Positions 19,527 through 28,542 of a stretch of DNA of 51,406 nucleotides are shown here, one piece after another. Below the pieces are notes generated by a model. The model saw only the letters and a program-made list of their open reading frames with translations. It was not told the origin of the DNA and did no database searches. The stretch's first letter is position 1. Each line of letters opens with the position of its first letter. The stretch is from Comamonadaceae bacterium (GTDB taxonomy: Bacteria > Pseudomonadota > Gammaproteobacteria > Burkholderiales > Burkholderiaceae_C): assembly GCA_947476285.1 (NCBI GenBank), contig CANJPU010000034.1, forward strand, positions 1 through 51,406, written 5' to 3'. The position numbers were made by a program, and so were the translations under genes.

Positions 19527-20534
19527 ATGAATATTGTGATTCTTGATGATTACCAGGATGCGGTGCGCAAGCTTCGATGCGCAAGCAAGCTGGAAGCTTA
19601 CCCCGCAAAGGTCTACACCAACACAGTCAAGGGCATTGGGCAGCTCTCGGTGCGCCTGCGCGACGCGGAGGTGATTGTGCTGATTCGCGAGCGCACGCAC
19701 TTGACGCGCCAGCTCATAGACAAGCTGCCCCGCCTTCGACTGATCGCCCAGACCGGCCGCGTCGGATCGCACATCGATGTGCAGGCCTGCACTGAGCGTG
19801 GCATCGCGGTGGCTGAAGGCGTCGGCTCTCCGGTCGCGCCGGCTGAACTCACCTGGGCCCTGGTCATGGCTGCCATGCGACGCCTGCCGCAGTACATCAG
19901 CACCCTCAAACACGGAGGATGGCAGCAGTCGGGCATGAAATCCGCGCCCATGCCGCCCAACTTCGGGCTGGGTGTGGTGCTCAAGGGGCGCACGCTGGGC
20001 ATCTGGGGCTATGGGCGCATCGGCCAGTTGGTGGCCGGCTACGGCAAGGCCTTTGGCATGAAGGTGCTGGTCTGGGGCAGCCAGACAGCCCGCGAGCGAG
20101 CCGTCACCGACGGTCTGCAGGCAGCCACCAGCCGCGAAGAGATCTTCTCGCAAAGCGATGTGCTCAGCCTGCACCTGCGCCTGTCCGATGACACCGCCGG
20201 CATCGTCACACCCGAAGACCTGGGCCGCATGAAGCCCACGGCATTGCTGGTCAACACCTCGCGCGCGGAACTGATCGAGCCAGACGCACTGATCGCCGCA
20301 CTCAACCGCGGTCGCCCTGGGCTGGCCGCGGTGGACGTGTTCGAGAGCGAACCCATCTTGCAGGGCCATGCCCTGCTGCGCCTGGAGAACTGCATCTGCA
20401 CGCCGCACATCGGCTATGTAGAGCAAGACAGCTATGAGATGTACTTCGGCGCGGCCTTTGATAACGTGGTCAACTTCATCCGCGGAACGCCCACCAACAT
20501 CGTTAACCCCGGCGCGCTTCAAATGCGGCGCTGA
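19527..20534 (+). CDS. D-2-hydroxyacid dehydrogenase family protein
   Basis: This is an NAD(P)-dependent oxidoreductase of the D-isomer 2-hydroxyacid dehydrogenase family, 335 residues. The Rossmann motif GIWGYGRIGQLVAGYG is central. The catalytic Arg lies in NTSRAELIE, the Glu in DVFESEP, and the His in CTPHIGYVE. Substrate cannot be deduced; members act on glycerate, phosphoglycerate, or 2-keto acids. No serine biosynthesis gene is adjacent. It precedes the 3-hydroxyacyl-CoA dehydrogenase by 50 bp on the same strand. Confidence 0.9.
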   Translation: MNIVILDDYQDAVRKLRCASKLEAYPAKVYTNTVKGIGQLSVRLRDAEVIVLIRERTHLTRQLIDKLPRLRLIAQTGRVGSHIDVQACTERGIAVAEGVGSPVAPAELTWALVMAAMRRLPQYISTLKHGGWQQSGMKSAPMPPNFGLGVVLKGRTLGIWGYGRIGQLVAGYGKAFGMKVLVWGSQTARERAVTDGLQAATSREEIFSQSDVLSLHLRLSDDTAGIVTPEDLGRMKPTALLVNTSRAELIEPDALIAALNRGRPGLAAVDVFESEPILQGHALLRLENCICTPHIGYVEQDSYEMYFGAAFDNVVNFIRGTPTNIVNPGALQMRR

Positions 20535-20584
20535 ACTGGCCCCTGCCTTGGCAAGCGGGGCGTGCCACATCGCATAATCGACGT

Positions 20585-22108
20585 ATGAGATCTACTTTCA
20601 AGACCGTGGGCGTCGTCGGCGTCGGTGCCATGGGCCAAGGCATTGCTCAGATCGCGGCGCAGTCGGGCAGCATTGTGCTGCTCTACGACACTCAGCCCCA
20701 GGCCGTCGCCCGCGCCTACAAAGACATCTGCTCACAATGGGAGCGCATGCTTGAAAAAGGCCGCATGGATGCAGCCGCCGTTCAGTCCGCGAAGGACAGA
20801 CTTCGCCCGGTGGACAGCCTCGATGCATTGGCCGAGTGCGACTTGGTCATCGAAGCCGTGATCGAACGGCTGGACATCAAGAAGTCCCTCTTTGCCGACA
20901 TCGAATCACGGGTGCGTGCCGATGCCGTGCTGGCAACCAACACATCCTCACTGTCGGTCACGGCCATCGCGGCCGGCCTCAAGCGCCCAGGACAATTCGC
21001 CGGCTACCATTTCTTCAACCCGGTGCCGCTGATGAAGGTAGTGGAAGTCATCGCTGGCATCAAGACCAATGAGTCCGTCTGCCAGTCACTTTGCGACTAC
21101 GCGGTGCAAATGGGCCACAAGGCCGTGCGCGCGCAGGACACACCCGGCTTCATCGTCAACCATGCGGGCCGAGGCTATGGCACTGAAGCGCTGCGTGTGG
21201 TGGGTGAATCCATCACAGACTTCGCCACAGTTGATCGCATTCTCAAGGACCAAGTGGGCTTCAAGCTCGGCCCCTTCGAACTTCTGGACCTCACCGGCCT
21301 GGACGTCTCGCATCCGGCCATGGAGTCCATCTACCGCCAGTACTACGACGAGCCACGCTTTCGCCCCAGCGCCATCACCGCGCAGCGCCTGGCTGGCGGC
21401 CTGCTGGGCCGCAAGAGTAGCGAAGGTTTCTACCGCTATGTGAACGGCAAGGCCGAACTTACCGCCGAGCCACCGGCGCCACAAGTGGCCGACATCCCGC
21501 CTGTGTGGGTCTCCACCCGCGCCGCTCGCCGCTCGCAGTTGCTCCAGATGCTCAAAGAGCTGGGCGCCACAATCGAAACCGGCCAGTCCCCCTCGCCCCA
21601 GGCCCTCTGCCTGGTGGCCCCGCTTGGCTTTGACGTCACCACCGTAGCGGTGGTCGAGCGGCTCGATCCAGCCCGCACCGTGGGCATCGATATGCTGGTC
21701 GATGATGCGCAGACCCGCCGCCGCGTGCTGGCCACCAACCCAGCCACCCGCGCTGACATGCGCGATGCCGCCCATGCGCTGTTCGCCCGTGACGGCAAAC
21801 CGGTGAGCGTGATCCGCGACTCCGGCGGCTTCGTCACACAGCGCGTCGTGGCCAGCATCGTGAACATCGCCTGCGACATCTGCCAGCAGGGCGTGTGCCG
21901 CCCCTCTGACCTGGAAACCGCAGTCACCCTTGGCCTGGGCTACCCGATGGGGCCGCTGGCCATGGGTGATCGCTTTGGTCCGGACAATGTGCTGGAAGTC
22001 CTGTTCAACATGCAGACTGTGTACGGCGACCCGCGTTACCGTCCCAGCCCCTGGCTGCGCCGACGCGGCGCGATCGGTCTTTCCCTGTTGCAAGAGGAAA
22101 AACAATGA
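20585..22108 (+). CDS. 3-hydroxyacyl-CoA dehydrogenase (PaaH/PaaC type)
   Basis: This enzyme oxidises 3-hydroxyacyl-CoA to 3-ketoacyl-CoA with NAD. The 507-residue protein has a Rossmann NAD site GVGAMGQGIAQ, the catalytic stretch GYHFFNPVPLMKVVEVI and two C-terminal 3HCDH helical domains (about 187-285 and 405-500, with FIVNHAGRGYGTEALR and FVTQRVVASIVNIACD). The length and double C-terminal domain match the PaaH (3-hydroxyadipyl-CoA) type. It lies 50 bp after the D-2-hydroxyacid dehydrogenase and overlaps the following crotonase by 4 bp (ATGA). No ring-oxidation paaABCDE genes are in this window. Confidence 0.93.
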   Translation: MRSTFKTVGVVGVGAMGQGIAQIAAQSGSIVLLYDTQPQAVARAYKDICSQWERMLEKGRMDAAAVQSAKDRLRPVDSLDALAECDLVIEAVIERLDIKKSLFADIESRVRADAVLATNTSSLSVTAIAAGLKRPGQFAGYHFFNPVPLMKVVEVIAGIKTNESVCQSLCDYAVQMGHKAVRAQDTPGFIVNHAGRGYGTEALRVVGESITDFATVDRILKDQVGFKLGPFELLDLTGLDVSHPAMESIYRQYYDEPRFRPSAITAQRLAGGLLGRKSSEGFYRYVNGKAELTAEPPAPQVADIPPVWVSTRAARRSQLLQMLKELGATIETGQSPSPQALCLVAPLGFDVTTVAVVERLDPARTVGIDMLVDDAQTRRRVLATNPATRADMRDAAHALFARDGKPVSVIRDSGGFVTQRVVASIVNIACDICQQGVCRPSDLETAVTLGLGYPMGPLAMGDRFGPDNVLEVLFNMQTVYGDPRYRPSPWLRRRGAIGLSLLQEEKQ

Positions 22109-22884
22109 CGGCAGAACTCAAGAGCACCAGCCAGGGCCAGACCATGGTCCTGACCATCAGCAACCCCGAGCACCGCAATGCGGTGGGCCCCGAGATTTAC
22201 GCCGCTGCCGTCGAAGCCTTGAGCGTGGCCGAGAGCAGCAAAGAGATCCGCTGCGTCATTCTCACCGGCGAGGGCGCGCACTTTTGTGCGGGCGGCAACC
22301 TGCAGCGGCTGATGTCCAACCGCCAAAAAGCACCCGAAGTACAGGCGCAAAGCATCGACGGCATCAATAGCTGGATCGAGGCCATTCACACCTTCCCCAA
22401 GCCAGTGATCGCCGCCGTGGAGGGCGCGGCTGCGGGCGCTGGCTTTGCGCTTGCACTCGCATGCGACCTGGTCGTCGCGGCCGAGGACGCCGTCTTTCTC
22501 ATGGCTTATGCCAATGTCGCCCTGTCGCCCGATGCGGGCTCCAGTTGGAGCCTGGCCCGCACCATGCCGCGCCAGCTTGCAACCGAGCTGCTGATGTGCG
22601 GCGAACGCATCGGCGCGCGCCGGCTGCACGAAATGGGCGTGGTCAACCGGGTCGCGGCGCGCGGCCAGGCCCTGACAGAGGCGCTGGCACTGGCGGAGAA
22701 GCTCAATGCCCGCGCGCCCAATGTACTGGCCAGCATCAAAGAGCTCACCCACGATGCCGCGCAAGCCACACTCAGCCAGCACCTGGTCAGCGAACGCGAC
22801 CACTTTGTGCGCAACCTGCATCACCCCAATGCTGGCATCGGCATAGAGGCCTTCCTGAACAAGAAGACTCCCCGATACGAATGA
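22105..22884 (+). CDS. Enoyl-CoA hydratase/isomerase family protein (PaaG-like)
   Basis: This 259-residue crotonase-fold protein has the oxyanion-hole segments CAGGNLQRL and GAAAGAGFALALACDLV. Where a hydratase has two catalytic glutamates, the stretch AYANVALSPDAGSSWSL has an aspartate (PDAG) and no clear glutamate, which points to an isomerase or PaaG-like ring-opening family enzyme rather than a classical hydratase. In Comamonadaceae the neighbour is often called oxepin-CoA hydrolase, alternative type. The ATGA overlap with the 3-hydroxyacyl-CoA dehydrogenase gene shows they are co-translated. Confidence 0.85.
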   Translation: MTAELKSTSQGQTMVLTISNPEHRNAVGPEIYAAAVEALSVAESSKEIRCVILTGEGAHFCAGGNLQRLMSNRQKAPEVQAQSIDGINSWIEAIHTFPKPVIAAVEGAAAGAGFALALACDLVVAAEDAVFLMAYANVALSPDAGSSWSLARTMPRQLATELLMCGERIGARRLHEMGVVNRVAARGQALTEALALAEKLNARAPNVLASIKELTHDAAQATLSQHLVSERDHFVRNLHHPNAGIGIEAFLNKKTPRYE

Positions 22885-22984
22885 TCGTGTACCTGACGCA
22901 TCACTGAAGGGAAAACCCCAGCGCGCTTTGCTTGTGGCAGCGCGCTTGGCCACGCGACAATGCAGGCTCACCCTTTGAGTAGCC

Positions 22985-23704
22985 ATGGACGACCCCATTC
23001 TGACCATTGAAGAGCGCGAAGCGATCAACGCTGGTCGTTGGTTTTCATCGCTCTCGCCTTCATTGCGGCATGACATTCTTCGAAGCGCCTACGTCAAGCG
23101 CTTCAAGGACGGCGAACTCATCGCCGCCCGGGGCGACAAGCAAGAGGCCTGGGTCGCCTGCGCCAAAGGTGCCATTCGGGTCAGTTCCACCTCCGTCACC
23201 GGCCGGCAAGTGACACTGACCTACATGGAGCCTGGCATCTGGTTTGGCGAAGTCGCGCTTTTCGACGGCAACCACCTCACCCATGACGCCTACGCGCACG
23301 GCGACTCCACCCTGCTGTGTGTGTCGCCCACTGACCTTAGCAAGATTCTCAGCCAACATACGGAGTTGTACGAAGCCCTGCTGCGAATGCAGGCACGGCG
23401 GATCCGCCAACTGTTCGGGCTGGTGGAAGACCTCAACACGCTGCCCCTGCGCGCACGCCTGGCCAAGCAATTGGGACACCTGGCTCGCAGCTACGGCATT
23501 CCCTCTCTCAGCGACGCACGCGAGGTGCGCATCGGCCTGCATCTGGCGCAAGAAGAACTTGCCCAATTGCTGGGTGCATCCAGGCAGCGCGTCAACCAGG
23601 AACTCAAGTCCATGGAGCGCGACCACATCATCGGCCTCGAGCTGGGCGGCTTGGTGGTGCGCGACCGCGAGGCCCTGCTGCGTATCGCCGAAAGCGACAC
23701 CTGA
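22985..23704 (+). CDS. Crp/Fnr-family transcriptional regulator
   Basis: The 239-residue protein has an N-terminal cNMP-binding-like domain (about 25-140; FKDGELIAARGDKQEAWVA, GIWFGEVALFDG) and a C-terminal winged helix with LAQEELAQLLGASRQRVNQEL. The effector-binding residues of cAMP-Crp are not clearly kept. It starts 100 bp after the crotonase on the same strand and may regulate the acyl-CoA genes around it; that is inference. A gene for a secreted protein follows after 14 bp, probably co-transcribed. Confidence 0.9.
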   Translation: MDDPILTIEEREAINAGRWFSSLSPSLRHDILRSAYVKRFKDGELIAARGDKQEAWVACAKGAIRVSSTSVTGRQVTLTYMEPGIWFGEVALFDGNHLTHDAYAHGDSTLLCVSPTDLSKILSQHTELYEALLRMQARRIRQLFGLVEDLNTLPLRARLAKQLGHLARSYGIPSLSDAREVRIGLHLAQEELAQLLGASRQRVNQELKSMERDHIIGLELGGLVVRDREALLRIAESDT

Positions 23705-23718
23705 AACTTGAAACACAC

Positions 23719-24378
23719 ATGCACACCCCCACTTTCCTGTCATCCCCTGTCCTGCGCCGCCGACGCGCCGTGTTGCTCGGCTGCTTCGCGCTTGCCATCG
23801 TCCAGACGCCACAGGTCTTCGCACAAGCCGCATCCAACCCAGCCAGCGCCGCCGTGCGCCTGCGCGGCACCATAGAGCGCCTCTCGCCCGAGCGACTGGT
23901 GTTGCGTGAGCGCAGTGGCGAGCGTATCGAATTCGTGTTGCCTGGCAACCTGGTGATGACCGAAGTCTTCCCGGTGTCTATCTCGGACATCCGCGATGGC
24001 AGCTTCATCGGTGTCGGTGCCATGCCCCAGGCCGATGGGACGCAGCGCGCTATCGCGGTCACGCTTTTCCCGGAGGCCCAGCGCGGCACGGGCGAGGGTC
24101 ATCGGCCGTTCAACTTCCTGCCACAAAGCACCATGACCAACGCCACGGTGGCGGGCATAGCCTCTGCACCCGATGGCCGCCGGTTAAAGGTGACCTACAA
24201 GGACGGCGAGAAAACCATCGTCGTGCCGCCCGATGCGCCGGTTGTGAGCATGCGCCCAGGCTCGCGCGATCTTCTGGTGGTAGGCGCCGGTGTCACGCTC
24301 AGTGCGCAGACCATCGATGGCAAACCAACCGCTACGCGCATCAGCGCGGGGCAAAACGGCTTCACACCGCCGTATTGA
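23719..24378 (+). CDS. Exported protein, DUF5666-like repeats
   Basis: The 219-residue product has a twin-arginine-like basic start (LRRRRAVLLGCFALAIVQTPQVFAQA) serving as signal peptide. The mature part has two beta-rich repeats: VRLRGTIERLSPERLVLRERSGERIEFVLP and VAGIASAPDGRRLKVTYKDGEKTIVVPP. This is like DUF5666 proteins, whose function is unknown. It follows the Crp/Fnr gene by 14 bp. No catalytic residue pattern is obvious. Confidence 0.65.
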   Translation: MHTPTFLSSPVLRRRRAVLLGCFALAIVQTPQVFAQAASNPASAAVRLRGTIERLSPERLVLRERSGERIEFVLPGNLVMTEVFPVSISDIRDGSFIGVGAMPQADGTQRAIAVTLFPEAQRGTGEGHRPFNFLPQSTMTNATVAGIASAPDGRRLKVTYKDGEKTIVVPPDAPVVSMRPGSRDLLVVGAGVTLSAQTIDGKPTATRISAGQNGFTPPY

Positions 24379-24539
24379 GGCGCAGGGCTCAGGCAGTGGC
24401 GCATGCACTCCATCCAGCCCCATTAAGCCAAAGTAATTCGCTTCGCTCTTGCGCGAAGACCGCCCTCTGACTCATGATAGGCTGATGCTTGGAGACAAGC
24501 CTCACCTAACAACAGCCTCAACCAAGGCCCATTGCACCC

Positions 24540-25625
24540 ATGAGCGAATTCGATCATTTCATCGGCACCCGCCCGGTCACGCAAACCCATGCATTTGACG
24601 TCGCGGCGCTCGCGGCTTGGCTTGATAAAAATCTGGAGGGTTTTGCGGGACCGTTGACGGTGGAGATGTTCAAGGGCGGGCAGTCCAACCCGACCTTCAA
24701 ACTTGTCACACCATCGCGCAGCTACGTGATGCGCTCCAAGCCGGGGCCAGTCGCCAAGCTGCTGCCCTCGGCCCACGCGGTTGAGCGCGAGTTCAAGGTG
24801 ATGCGCGGGCTTGCCGACACCGATGTGCCGGTGCCCCGCATGTACTGCCTGTGCGAAGACGAGTCCGTCATCGGGCGTGCTTTCTACATCATGGAGTTCA
24901 AGCAAGGCCGCGTGCTGTGGGACCAAGCGCTGCCGGGCATGACCACCACCCAGCGCGGCGAAATCTACGACGAAATGAACCGCGTGATCGCAGCCCTGCA
25001 CACCGTCAAGTTCGAGCAGCGCGGCCTGGCCAGCTACGGCAAGCCCGGCAACTACTTCGATCGGCAGATCGGCCGCTGGAGCCGCCAATACGTCGCGTCG
25101 GTCACCCAGCCCATTCCCGAGATGGACCACCTGATCGAATGGCTGCCGGCCCACATTCCCGCTGGCGCGCGTGATGCGTCACGCGTGTCCATCGTGCATG
25201 GTGACTACCGCATGGACAACCTGATGTTCGACGCAGACAAGCCGCGCGTGATCGCCGTGCTTGACTGGGAGCTTTCCACGCTGGGGCATCCCCTGGCCGA
25301 CTTCAGCTACCACTGCATGGCCTGGCACACACCGCATGGCGCCTTCCGCGGCGTTGGCGGCCTGGACCACGCGGCTCTGGGCATCCCGACAGTGGACGAG
25401 TACGTGCGCCGCTATTGCGAGCGCACCGGGCTGGCCACGCCAGAAGAGCTCAAGCAGGACTGGAACTTCTACATGGCCTACAACATGTTTCGCATCGCGG
25501 CCATCCTGCAAGGCATCGCCATGCGCGCGCAGGACGGCACTGCATCCAGCCCGCAAGCGGCCACCTCAGGTGCCAGCGCGCGGCCGATGGCGGAACTGGC
25601 CTGGAAATTTGCGCGGCAAGCCTGA
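24540..25625 (+). CDS. Phosphotransferase (APH fold, ACAD10/LvaA-like)
   Basis: This 361-residue protein has the aminoglycoside/choline-kinase fold: ATP-binding region (about 45-85, GGQSNPTFKL, MRSKPGP, EREFKVM), catalytic loop HGDYRMDNLMFD (220-231, with D222 and N227) and metal-binding D242 in LDWELSTLGHPLADF. In animals and bacteria, members next to an acyl-CoA dehydrogenase of this type (human ACAD10/11; LvaA in Pseudomonas levulinate catabolism) phosphorylate 4-hydroxyacyl-CoAs. Here the acyl-CoA dehydrogenase follows after 28 bp. An antibiotic-resistance role is unlikely. Confidence 0.85.
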   Translation: MSEFDHFIGTRPVTQTHAFDVAALAAWLDKNLEGFAGPLTVEMFKGGQSNPTFKLVTPSRSYVMRSKPGPVAKLLPSAHAVEREFKVMRGLADTDVPVPRMYCLCEDESVIGRAFYIMEFKQGRVLWDQALPGMTTTQRGEIYDEMNRVIAALHTVKFEQRGLASYGKPGNYFDRQIGRWSRQYVASVTQPIPEMDHLIEWLPAHIPAGARDASRVSIVHGDYRMDNLMFDADKPRVIAVLDWELSTLGHPLADFSYHCMAWHTPHGAFRGVGGLDHAALGIPTVDEYVRRYCERTGLATPEELKQDWNFYMAYNMFRIAAILQGIAMRAQDGTASSPQAATSGASARPMAELAWKFARQA

Positions 25626-25653
25626 TTGAATCAAGAAAGAACCGAGAACAGAC

Positions 25654-26919
25654 ATGGACTTCGAATACTCAAGCAAGACACGTGAACTTCAAGGCAGGCT
25701 TTTGAAGTTCATGGACGACTACATCTACCCCGCCGAGCGAGACTACGAGCTTGAGCTTGACGCCAACACCAAGGGCGGCAAACGCTGGTCCGCCCTGCAG
25801 ACGATCGAGAATCTCAAACCCAAGGCGCAGGCCGCTGGCCTGTGGAACCTGTTTCTGCCGGTTGACAGCGCTGCCGCATCGGGCTACAGCGGCGCCGGCC
25901 TGACCAATCAGGAATACGCGCCCCTGGCCGAAATCATGGGGCGGGTGCCATGGTCCAGCGAGGTGTTCAACTGCTCGGCACCAGATACCGGCAACATGGA
26001 GACCATCGCGCGCTATGGTTCAGCCGAGAACAAGGCAAGCTGGCTCAAGCCGCTACTAGAGGGCAAGATCCGATCGGCCTTTGCCATGACCGAGCCAGAG
26101 GTTGCTTCATCGGACGCCACCAACATCGCGACCCGCATCGAACGTCAGGGCGACGACTACGTGATCAACGGTCACAAGTGGTGGATATCGGGCGCAGGCG
26201 ATCCGCGCTGCCAGATCTTCATCACCATGGGCAAGACCGATCCAGAAGCACCCAAGCACTCACAGCAAAGCATGATTCTGGTGCCAGCCAACACACCGGG
26301 CGTGCGCATCGTGCGGCCGCTCACGGTGTACGGCTACGACGACGCGCCGCACGGACATGTGGAGATGCACTTTGAGAACGCGCGCGTGCCCGCAGGCAAC
26401 TTGCTGCTGGGCGAAGGTCGTGGCTTTGAGATCGCACAAGGCCGCCTGGGGCCGGGGCGCATCCACCACTGCATGCGCTTGATTGGCCTGGCCGAGCGCG
26501 CACTCGAACTCATGTGCAAGCGCGTGTCCTCGCGCGTGGCATTTGGCAAGACCATCGCGCAGCAGACCGTCACGCAAGAGCGCATCGCCGAGTCGCGCTG
26601 CAAGATCGACATGGCGCGCCTGCTCACCCTCAAGGCAGCCTGGCTGATGGACGTGGCGGGCAACAAGGCTGCCAAGACCGAGATCGCAATGATCAAGGTG
26701 GTCGCGCCCCTGATGGCCGGCCAGGTGATCGATTGGGCCATACAGGCGCATGGAGCCGCCGGCATCAGCAGCGATTTTCCGCTGGCGGCCGCCTATGCCA
26801 ATTCGCGCACCCTGCGCTTTGCGGACGGCCCCGATGAAGTACACCGCAACGCGATCGCCAAGTGGGAGTTGGGCAAGTACGGCACCGACGGACGGACGGC
26901 AGTGACCCGAGCCAGCTAA
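25654..26919 (+). CDS. Acyl-CoA dehydrogenase (ACAD10/11-like)
   Basis: This 421-residue flavoprotein has the acyl-CoA dehydrogenase domains in order: helical N-domain, beta domain with [16 protein letters not shown] (142-157) and KWWISGAGD, and C-terminal helical domain with [11 protein letters not shown] and [10 protein letters not shown]. The place of the classical catalytic glutamate (YEG) is taken by D391 in [12 protein letters not shown], typical as far as I recall of the ACAD10/11 clade, which eliminates phosphate from 4-phosphoacyl-CoA instead of simply oxidising. Neighbouring the phosphotransferase supports a kinase-lyase pair. It ends 4 bp into the convergent hypothetical gene. Confidence 0.88.
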   Translation: MDFEYSSKTRELQGRLLKFMDDYIYPAERDYELELDANTKGGKRWSALQTIENLKPKAQAAGLWNLFLPVDSAAASGYSGAGLTNQEYAPLAEIMGRVPWSSEVFNCSAPDTGNMETIARYGSAENKASWLKPLLEGKIRSAFAMTEPEVASSDATNIATRIERQGDDYVINGHKWWISGAGDPRCQIFITMGKTDPEAPKHSQQSMILVPANTPGVRIVRPLTVYGYDDAPHGHVEMHFENARVPAGNLLLGEGRGFEIAQGRLGPGRIHHCMRLIGLAERALELMCKRVSSRVAFGKTIAQQTVTQERIAESRCKIDMARLLTLKAAWLMDVAGNKAAKTEIAMIKVVAPLMAGQVIDWAIQAHGAAGISSDFPLAAAYANSRTLRFADGPDEVHRNAIAKWELGKYGTDGRTAVTRAS

Positions 26920-27608
26920 GCCGAAAACCCATCCAGCGCCGACTCACAGGCGCCGGTAAATATCTGAGCGGCATGCTGCAAGGTGGTGAGCTCAGGCGGC
27001 ATGTATTCCATGCGCAAATAGGCCTTGCCCCGCAGCAGCAGCAAAAGAAAAGGGACCTCTGCAGTAGGCCCGCCCTTGGGCCAGTTGAGCAGGCCCTCAC
27101 TGAGCACTGGATCCAGCCAGGTCATGGCGTTCTCGCGATTGTCCGAGAGCACCGCGTAGCGGTCCCAGAATGGCAGCGGCAAGGTCTCCCAGACTACTTC
27201 GTCGAACATCGCCAGCCAGCGCATCTCTTCGGGCAGGTTGGGGTCCATCTGGGTCTGCAGGGGATCGGTGTACATCTCATAGGCGACCTTCTCCAGACTC
27301 TCCTTGAGCGGCCGGCTGATCACCAGCACCGAAACGTCTTCATTGAGCTTGAGATCAGCCCTGGCGAGTAGCTCTTGGCCAATGATGTACTTGCGTGAGG
27401 ACGGCCCCACCTGCATGCGCCAGGGCTTGCCAGCGACTTTTCCATCCAGTGCAAGACCGCGCCCGTCAGCCTGCGACGAGAAGCCGAAGCCCTGGGTATT
27501 GGCCCACCGGGAAGCGGGCGAATTATCCTCCGAGGCGTCCGCACGCCCACCGGGCCTCGCATGCTGCGATGCGCCCTTGCCAAAGGCCTTCTTGATGCGA
27601 TCGAACAT
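26916..27608 (-). CDS. Hypothetical protein
   Basis: I do not recognise this 230-residue protein. It has a basic N-terminus ([22 protein letters not shown]), a low-complexity stretch to about residue 35, then a globular part with many aromatic residues ([40 protein letters not shown]). No signal peptide or transmembrane helix is clear. Its stop overlaps the acyl-CoA dehydrogenase stop by four bases on the opposite strand. It is divergent from the GST with a 59-bp gap. The ribosome-binding site is weak. Confidence 0.7.
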   Translation of the reverse strand: MFDRIKKAFGKGASQHARPGGRADASEDNSPASRWANTQGFGFSSQADGRGLALDGKVAGKPWRMQVGPSSRKYIIGQELLARADLKLNEDVSVLVISRPLKESLEKVAYEMYTDPLQTQMDPNLPEEMRWLAMFDEVVWETLPLPFWDRYAVLSDNRENAMTWLDPVLSEGLLNWPKGGPTAEVPFLLLLLRGKAYLRMEYMPPELTTLQHAAQIFTGACESALDGFSA

Positions 27609-27667
27609 GGCTGGAGGAATTCACCTAAAGTGACATTATTAGTGCAGTCACATGATAAGGCTCTTCC

Positions 27668-28360
27668 ATGATCGATGTATATTCCTGGCCCACGCCCAAT
27701 GGGCACAAGATCCACATCATGCTGGAAGAGTGTGGCCTGCCATACAGGGCGGTGCCAGTCAACATCGGCGCGGGCGATCAATTCAAGCCTGAGTTCCTCA
27801 AGATCAGCCCGAACAACAAGGTTCCCGCCCTGACCGACCCCGATGGGCCGGACGGCAAGCCGATCTCTCTGTTCGAGTCGGGCGCGATCCTGCTCTATCT
27901 GGCCGGCAAGACGGGTCGCTTCCTGCCCGGAACCGACAGAGAAAAATACGAAGTGCTGCAGTGGCTGATGTTCCAGATGGGCGGAGTCGGGCCCATGCTG
28001 GGGCAAAACCATCATTTCCGCCTGTACGCGCCAGAGAAGATGGAATACGCCATCAACCGCTACACCAACGAAGCGCGGCGCATCTACTCAGTGATAGACC
28101 GCAGGCTCAGCGAAAGCCCCTGGCTGGGTGGGCGCGATTATTCCATCGCCGACATCGCTACCTTTCCGTGGCTTCGCAACTGGGAACGCCAGGGCATCGT
28201 GCTGTCCGACTACCCTGCCCTGCAAGCCTGGTTCGACAAGATCGCGCAAAGACCCGCAGTGCAGCGCGGGGTGCAGGTATTGGCCGAACTACGCCGCCCT
28301 CTGGTAGACCCCAAGGCGCGCGATGTGTTGTTTGGGAATGCGCAGTATCAGCGGCGCTGA
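27668..28360 (+). CDS. Glutathione S-transferase family protein (YfcG/nu-class-like)
   Basis: The 230-residue product has an N-terminal thioredoxin-fold domain (1-85: MIDVYSWPTPNGHKIHIMLEE, NNKVPAL, LFESGAILLYLA with the glutathione-binding Glu-Ser pair) and an all-helical C-domain with YSIADIATFPWLRNWERQGI. The YSWPTPNGHK start, with Thr and Asn near the glutathione sulfur, resembles E. coli YfcG, a disulfide-bond oxidoreductase, more than detoxifying GSTs. It lies at the right end of the housekeeping block, just before a toxin-antitoxin pair. Confidence 0.9.
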   Translation: MIDVYSWPTPNGHKIHIMLEECGLPYRAVPVNIGAGDQFKPEFLKISPNNKVPALTDPDGPDGKPISLFESGAILLYLAGKTGRFLPGTDREKYEVLQWLMFQMGGVGPMLGQNHHFRLYAPEKMEYAINRYTNEARRIYSVIDRRLSESPWLGGRDYSIADIATFPWLRNWERQGIVLSDYPALQAWFDKIAQRPAVQRGVQVLAELRRPLVDPKARDVLFGNAQYQRR

Positions 28361-28475
28361 GCAGCACCGGATCGGCACGCGATTTGGTGGAACCTGAGCA
28401 TACGTTCGGAATCGAGAAGCGAGCCATCAGGTCCCAACTGTCTCGTCGACACACGATACTGCACTTCACACGGAA

Positions 28476-28502
28476 TTTTCGTATTATTCGTTATTTTCGA
28501 TT
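28476..28502. repeat. Three 9-bp iterons upstream of the antitoxin gene
   Basis: Units starting at 28476, 28485 and 28494 (TTTTCGTAT, TATTCGTTA, TTTTCGATT) share the T-A/T-TTCG core exactly every 9 bp. The array is AT-rich in a GC-rich genome and ends right at the -10 hexamer. It is a good candidate operator for the excisionase-type antitoxin downstream. Confidence 0.6.
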
Positions 28503-28508
28503 TATACT
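28503..28508 (+). promoter_or_regulatory. Probable -10 element of the toxin-antitoxin operon
   Basis: TATACT, one mismatch from TATAAT, lies 34 bp before the antitoxin ATG. No good -35 hexamer is seen at 16-18 bp because the iterons occupy that place, which fits a promoter controlled by binding there. Confidence 0.5.
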
Positions 28509-28542
28509 CATCCCGTACCTGACCCCACATTTTGAGCGCATC

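Noticed and set aside
19476..20570. Minus-strand frame of 364 codons
   Set aside because: Antisense to the D-2-hydroxyacid dehydrogenase, which has all catalytic motifs.
22036..23076. Minus-strand frame of 346 codons
   Set aside because: Antisense to the crotonase gene and spanning the gap to the Crp/Fnr gene; no recognisable motifs.
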